A DNA stretch of 43,666 bases from Prosthecobacter gellanilyticus. GTDB lineage: Bacteria > Verrucomicrobiota > Verrucomicrobiia > Verrucomicrobiales > Verrucomicrobiaceae. The notes under the pieces were generated by a model that saw only the letters and a list, made by a program, of their open reading frames with translations, was not told the DNA's origin and searched no databases. Location: NCBI RefSeq assembly GCF_007992435.1, contig NZ_BKAG01000056.1, positions 1 through 43,666 of the forward strand, given 5' to 3'. Made by a program: the position numbers and the translations under genes. Shown piece by piece: positions 40,572 through 43,666 of this stretch. Within the stretch, counting starts at the first letter, position 1, and every line of letters begins with the position of its first letter.

Positions 40572-43277
40572 ATGACAAACCGCTTCCTTTCCCGTCCTGT
40601 GATCGAACACCTTGAGTCCAAAATCGCTCCGGCCGGAACGGTCACGGCGGTCATCGCAGGCGGCGTCCTGACCTTGACCGGCGACCTGGAGGCGAACGAC
40701 ATCGTCATCACGGAACTCATGCCCGACCGCTTTCGGATCACCGGCCAGGCCGGCACATTCATCAGGCTGGGCCCGGCGGCAGGCGCCCTCTCGGTGGACT
40801 TCGATGCAACGGTGACATCCATCAAAGTGGACCTCAAGGAAGGCGCGGACGTGGTGCTTTTTGATCAGGTTAAACTGGTGAAGGACGTGACGGTGAACCT
40901 GGGCATCGGCGCCAACACCGCCCGCTTCAACGCGCTGTCCATCGGTGGGAATCTTTCCATCCAGGGGGGCAACGATGCGGATCAGATCTTTTTCCGGGAC
41001 CGGCTGCTGGTGGGAGGGAACGCCACCTTCGCCATGGGGAATGGCACAAACTCCGTGGAATACACCCCTGGCGCACCCGGCTTTGACGCCATCCAGATCG
41101 AAGGCGCGCTGAAGTACACCGGGGGCAGCGCCGGGGATGGCCTCCTGTTCAACATCGCCTCCGCCATCCTGCTGGGCTCGGTGGACTTCGCGCCCGGCGC
41201 CGGCGGTGGCTTCCTGACCCTGAATTCCGCCAAGGAAGTCATCGTCGGCGGCAAGTTTAACCTCACCACGCTGGACCACGCGGGTGCTCTTTTTGAGACA
41301 AGGGTGGTTTCCCAGGAGATCGTCTCCATCGGCGGGCCCGTGACGGTGAAGAACGGCACGGGTCAGAACGTGATGTTGATGGAAGGGACGGACGCCCTGC
41401 TCATCGGCGGCGCGGTTTCGGTGACCCAGGGCAATGTCAGCGGCGCTTCGAGGAGCGAGGTCATCCTGACTTCGACCGACCATGTCTCCATCGAAGGCGG
41501 GGTGACCATCAAGAATGGCAATGGCGACTACACCAACCGAATCTCGGCGGCGCAGGTGGAGATTGACGGCGCGGTGGCGGTGACAAATGGCAACTCGGGC
41601 GCGACGAGCACCCGGAACGAAATCACCAGCATCGGGGGTTCTCTGGATATCCAGGGTGGAATCTCCTACACCAACGGCAGCGGCACCTACACCAACGAGG
41701 TGGGGCTGGTCGGGTCCTCGGTGAACGTGGGCGGCACGATCAACATCGTGAACAAGGACTCGACTGCGGATTTTACCGTGAACACGATCTCTGGAGCGCG
41801 CTTGTTCAGCGCCGGTGTGAGCATCACGAACGGCATGGGCAAGTTTTCCAATTTCGTCTCGTTTGCCGATGGACGAATCGCAGGGAACCTGCAAGTCACC
41901 AACGGAGACTCCACCGCGCAGGTGAACAACAGCTTTTCCCTGCCGCTGGTGACGGGGAACCTCACCCTGAAAAACGGCAATGGGGACTACGAAAACAATT
42001 TCTTTTCAGGCAACAGCCCAAGTCTCCGGGTGGGGGGAAATTTAAGCATCACTAACGGCACGGCCACCGCCGAGACCCGGAATCTATTCTTTGTCTCCGC
42101 CCTGGATGTGGATGGCAGCCTAACCATCAAAAACGGCGACGGCCATTGGGACAACTTCATCGGCAGCAGCCTGGTGAACATCAAAGGCAGCTTCTCCGTG
42201 ACCAACGGAAACACCAACAATTCGATCAATAACAATTTCAACGTGCTGGAGGAATTCCGTGTGGGCGGCTCGGTCAGCATGGTCAGCGGCAATGGAGAGG
42301 TCATCAACTTCCTCGGCAGCGGCGGCGCGCTACTGATTGGCGGCAGCGTGCTTCAGCAGACCAGTGTTCGGTCCTCAGGCGCAACCCCCTTTATCATCTC
42401 TTCTCCCAACTTAGTCATCAAGGGCGGTGTGACCTTCAAATCCGCCGGGGGCGACACGACCACGGTGCTCGGAAACGGCGGTCAGCAGGTCTCCGTCGGC
42501 GGTGCCCTGAACGTATCCATGGGGGATGGCAACGACAGCTTTTCTGGCTTTGCCTTCCTCACCCTGAACACGGGGGCGGTTTCCATGTCGTTTGGAAACG
42601 GTAATACGAGCAGCACCCTGGGCTCTAACTTTGGCACTGTCATCAAGGGCGGCCTCAGTGTGACCTCCCTGGTGGGGGATGACAGCTTTACGCTGGTCGG
42701 CGGCAGCCGCATCAACGGCTCGCTCTCTGTCAACTACGGCGCTGGTTCCACGGGGACATTCGTCGCCAACAACTTCGAGTCCGTGGAAGTGGCGGGTGCG
42801 GTGAACCTGAACTTTGGGGGCTTGACGGGCGCGGCCACGGTGACGCTCAACCGGCTGGCGGCTCAGGGAAACGTGACCTACGTGGGCTCCACCGGGGCGG
42901 ACACCCTCGCCATCCGCCAGGCGGCCTTCCGTGGGAACGCCACCTTCACCACCGGAAACGGGGCCGACCAAGTCTCCATCAACGACACGATCTTCCTGGG
43001 CACCCTGGGCATCCAGACAGGTGTGGGCGCGGACACCCTGAACATCGAACACCTGACCTCCGAAGTCGGGTTCAACCTCACCGCCCGCACCACCTTCTCC
43101 AAGGCGGTGACGATTTCCATGGGGGACGATGCGGACAGCGTGCTCATTGGCGGAGGCGTGGCCGCGCAGACGGTGGAGTTCAAAGCCGCGGCCCTGCTGG
43201 ATGGCGGCATCGGCACGGACACGCTGACGACCGGCCTGAACATCATTGGCACACTGACGCCGTCGAACATTCCGTAA
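40572..43277 (+). CDS. LESKIAPAG-type repeat surface protein
   Basis: 901 residues starting MTNRFLSRPVIEHLESKIAP. This N-terminal motif, with no ordinary hydrophobic signal peptide, is shared by large surface proteins of Verrucomicrobiota and is analogous to the LExR-P motif of planctomycete extracellular proteins (from memory). The rest is a Gly/Asn/Thr-rich beta-solenoid. A central section (41323-42312) alternates two repeat types, such as TIKNGNGDYTN and AVTNGNSGATS; flanking parts have looser GADT(L/V)-type repeats near the end. No anchor, catalytic site or C-terminal barrel is seen. The start at 40572 is chosen over 40461, which lies inside the preceding gene. A structural or adhesive role is inferred. 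Confidence 0.8.
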   Translation: MTNRFLSRPVIEHLESKIAPAGTVTAVIAGGVLTLTGDLEANDIVITELMPDRFRITGQAGTFIRLGPAAGALSVDFDATVTSIKVDLKEGADVVLFDQVKLVKDVTVNLGIGANTARFNALSIGGNLSIQGGNDADQIFFRDRLLVGGNATFAMGNGTNSVEYTPGAPGFDAIQIEGALKYTGGSAGDGLLFNIASAILLGSVDFAPGAGGGFLTLNSAKEVIVGGKFNLTTLDHAGALFETRVVSQEIVSIGGPVTVKNGTGQNVMLMEGTDALLIGGAVSVTQGNVSGASRSEVILTSTDHVSIEGGVTIKNGNGDYTNRISAAQVEIDGAVAVTNGNSGATSTRNEITSIGGSLDIQGGISYTNGSGTYTNEVGLVGSSVNVGGTINIVNKDSTADFTVNTISGARLFSAGVSITNGMGKFSNFVSFADGRIAGNLQVTNGDSTAQVNNSFSLPLVTGNLTLKNGNGDYENNFFSGNSPSLRVGGNLSITNGTATAETRNLFFVSALDVDGSLTIKNGDGHWDNFIGSSLVNIKGSFSVTNGNTNNSINNNFNVLEEFRVGGSVSMVSGNGEVINFLGSGGALLIGGSVLQQTSVRSSGATPFIISSPNLVIKGGVTFKSAGGDTTTVLGNGGQQVSVGGALNVSMGDGNDSFSGFAFLTLNTGAVSMSFGNGNTSSTLGSNFGTVIKGGLSVTSLVGDDSFTLVGGSRINGSLSVNYGAGSTGTFVANNFESVEVAGAVNLNFGGLTGAATVTLNRLAAQGNVTYVGSTGADTLAIRQAAFRGNATFTTGNGADQVSINDTIFLGTLGIQTGVGADTLNIEHLTSEVGFNLTARTTFSKAVTISMGDDADSVLIGGGVAAQTVEFKAAALLDGGIGTDTLTTGLNIIGTLTPSNIP
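41323..42312 (+). repeat. Alternating two-type solenoid repeats in the LESKIAPAG protein
   Basis: About 13 turns of roughly 22-26 residues. One type has xKNGxGxYxN (for example TVKNGTGQNV, TIKNGNGDYT, TLKNGNGDYE, TIKNGDGHWD); the other has xTNGxSxA plus two to four extra residues (AVTNGNSGAT, QVTNGDSTAQ, SVTNGNTNNS). They alternate for most of the section, so the structural unit may be a pair of turns. Confidence 0.75.
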
Positions 43278-43666
43278 GCCCGCCTCCTCCCAAAGTTTCG
43301 GGTGAACTGCCTCTGGAACCGCCCAGCCTAACGGAAAGTGCAGTGGTATCCCAACGGCTGGCCCGGCAGCATCAACCTCGACATGGTCGGCGCCAAGTTT
43401 ATGGTGCCTCTCGCCACCGCGAACCAGAGCGTCATCCGCGGCCTCGGCCCTGCTGACCTAACCAATACTGTCGAAAAATCCTCCCTCACCTTCATGGACG
43501 GCCTGCCCAGTTCCACGCGCAACTATGCGGTTGGACAGTTTCTCGAAAAGAATGTCATTTTAAATCGGCGAGCGCAGCGGCCTCAATGGCACGGGCCACA
43601 GTGACTCGTCGACACCGCTCTCGTCCGCACACGGCATTTTCGTCTAACTAGACTGGTTCTCGAAAA
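43278..43666. other. 389-bp gene-poor tail at the window end
   Basis: Contains the decayed module at 43302-43529 and about 137 bp after it with no recognisable gene. A direct repeat TTCTCGAAAA occurs at 43540-43549 and again at 43657-43666, the last bases of the window. Confidence 0.6.
43302..43529 (+). pseudogene. Decayed copy of the giant protein's C-terminal module
   Basis: Encodes VNCLWNRPA, an in-frame TAA (43329), then KVQWYPNGWPGSINLDMVGA and later NQSVIRGLGPADL and SLTFMDGLPSSTRNYAV. This matches 40013-40246 of the giant gene's C-terminal module (VNYLWNRPAQ, KVQWYPEGWPNGIILDMVGA, SSTRNYAV), with a short deletion and the stop where the parent has QPPPA. Similarity ends abruptly near 43529. 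No start codon or upstream domain is present, so it is a remnant of another family member rather than a working gene. Confidence 0.85.

Noticed and set aside
40554..41894. 446-residue minus-strand open frame opposite the LESKIAPAG gene
   Set aside because: His/Arg/Val-rich shadow of a repetitive coding sequence, without any recognisable domain.
41323..42312. Repeat section considered as a possible CRISPR or DNA satellite
   Set aside because: The repeats are in-frame protein repeats with variable DNA sequence, with no identical direct repeats or spacers.
1..43666. Apparent enrichment of CCTAAC/GTTAGG
   Set aside because: About 15 occurrences were noticed by eye over both strands, close to the roughly 18 expected from base composition, and they have no regular placement.

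Overview
The window looks like a piece of a Verrucomicrobiota chromosome, probably close to Prosthecobacter/Verrucomicrobium. The clues are GC-rich DNA, leaders mostly without a clear Shine-Dalgarno sequence, a PEP-CTERM protein, a secreted sulfatase and a SASA esterase. Further clues are giant parallel beta-helix surface proteins, one starting with the LESKIAPAG motif typical of this phylum, and a very large Gln/Ala-rich DUF4175-like membrane protein. The assignment is inference from gene content; no search was run.

Layout. 1-5.4 kb: membrane-anchored HtrA protease (-), glutamate racemase murI (+), PEP-CTERM protein (-), and a Tm-1-like protein followed by a zinc alcohol dehydrogenase (+). 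5.5-9.2 kb: a three-gene module ordered like CnrY-CnrX-CnrH (membrane anti-sigma, periplasmic metal sensor, ECF sigma factor), a lone antitoxin-like gene (-) and a TonB-dependent receptor. 9.3-11.2 kb: RelE/HTH toxin-antitoxin pair, PPOX-fold flavin protein, YdcF-like protein. 11.4-15.6 kb (-): sulfatase, hisC, SASA esterase. 15.7-20.0 kb: queA, FHA-cyclase (-), M32 carboxypeptidase, short RlmB-like methyltransferase. 20.0-27.9 kb (-): zinc-ribbon membrane protein, GH114-like protein, LamG-like secreted protein, DUF4175-like giant. 28.1-29.7 kb: pyrR-pyrB. 30.0-43.6 kb: surface-protein island with a 10.5-kb adhesin-like gene broken by one frameshift near its 3' end, a 901-residue LESKIAPAG repeat protein, and a decayed copy of the adhesin's C-terminal module.

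The strongest finding is the CnrYXH-like module. The sensor keeps all five metal-ligand positions known from CnrX (two His, one Glu, His and Met) at identical spacing, but no metal efflux pump is visible; the nearest downstream same-strand gene is the TonB receptor. The surface-protein island is the most unusual stretch: six beta-helix blocks in tandem, a frameshift at a G run, an alternating two-type repeat solenoid, and a ~230-bp diverged direct repeat flanking the solenoid gene. Several intergenic gaps hold palindromes; the most elaborate is a 61-nt nested dyad at 23.2 kb, with a degenerate relative at 29.8 kb.

No rRNA, tRNA, CRISPR array or complete transposon was recognised.
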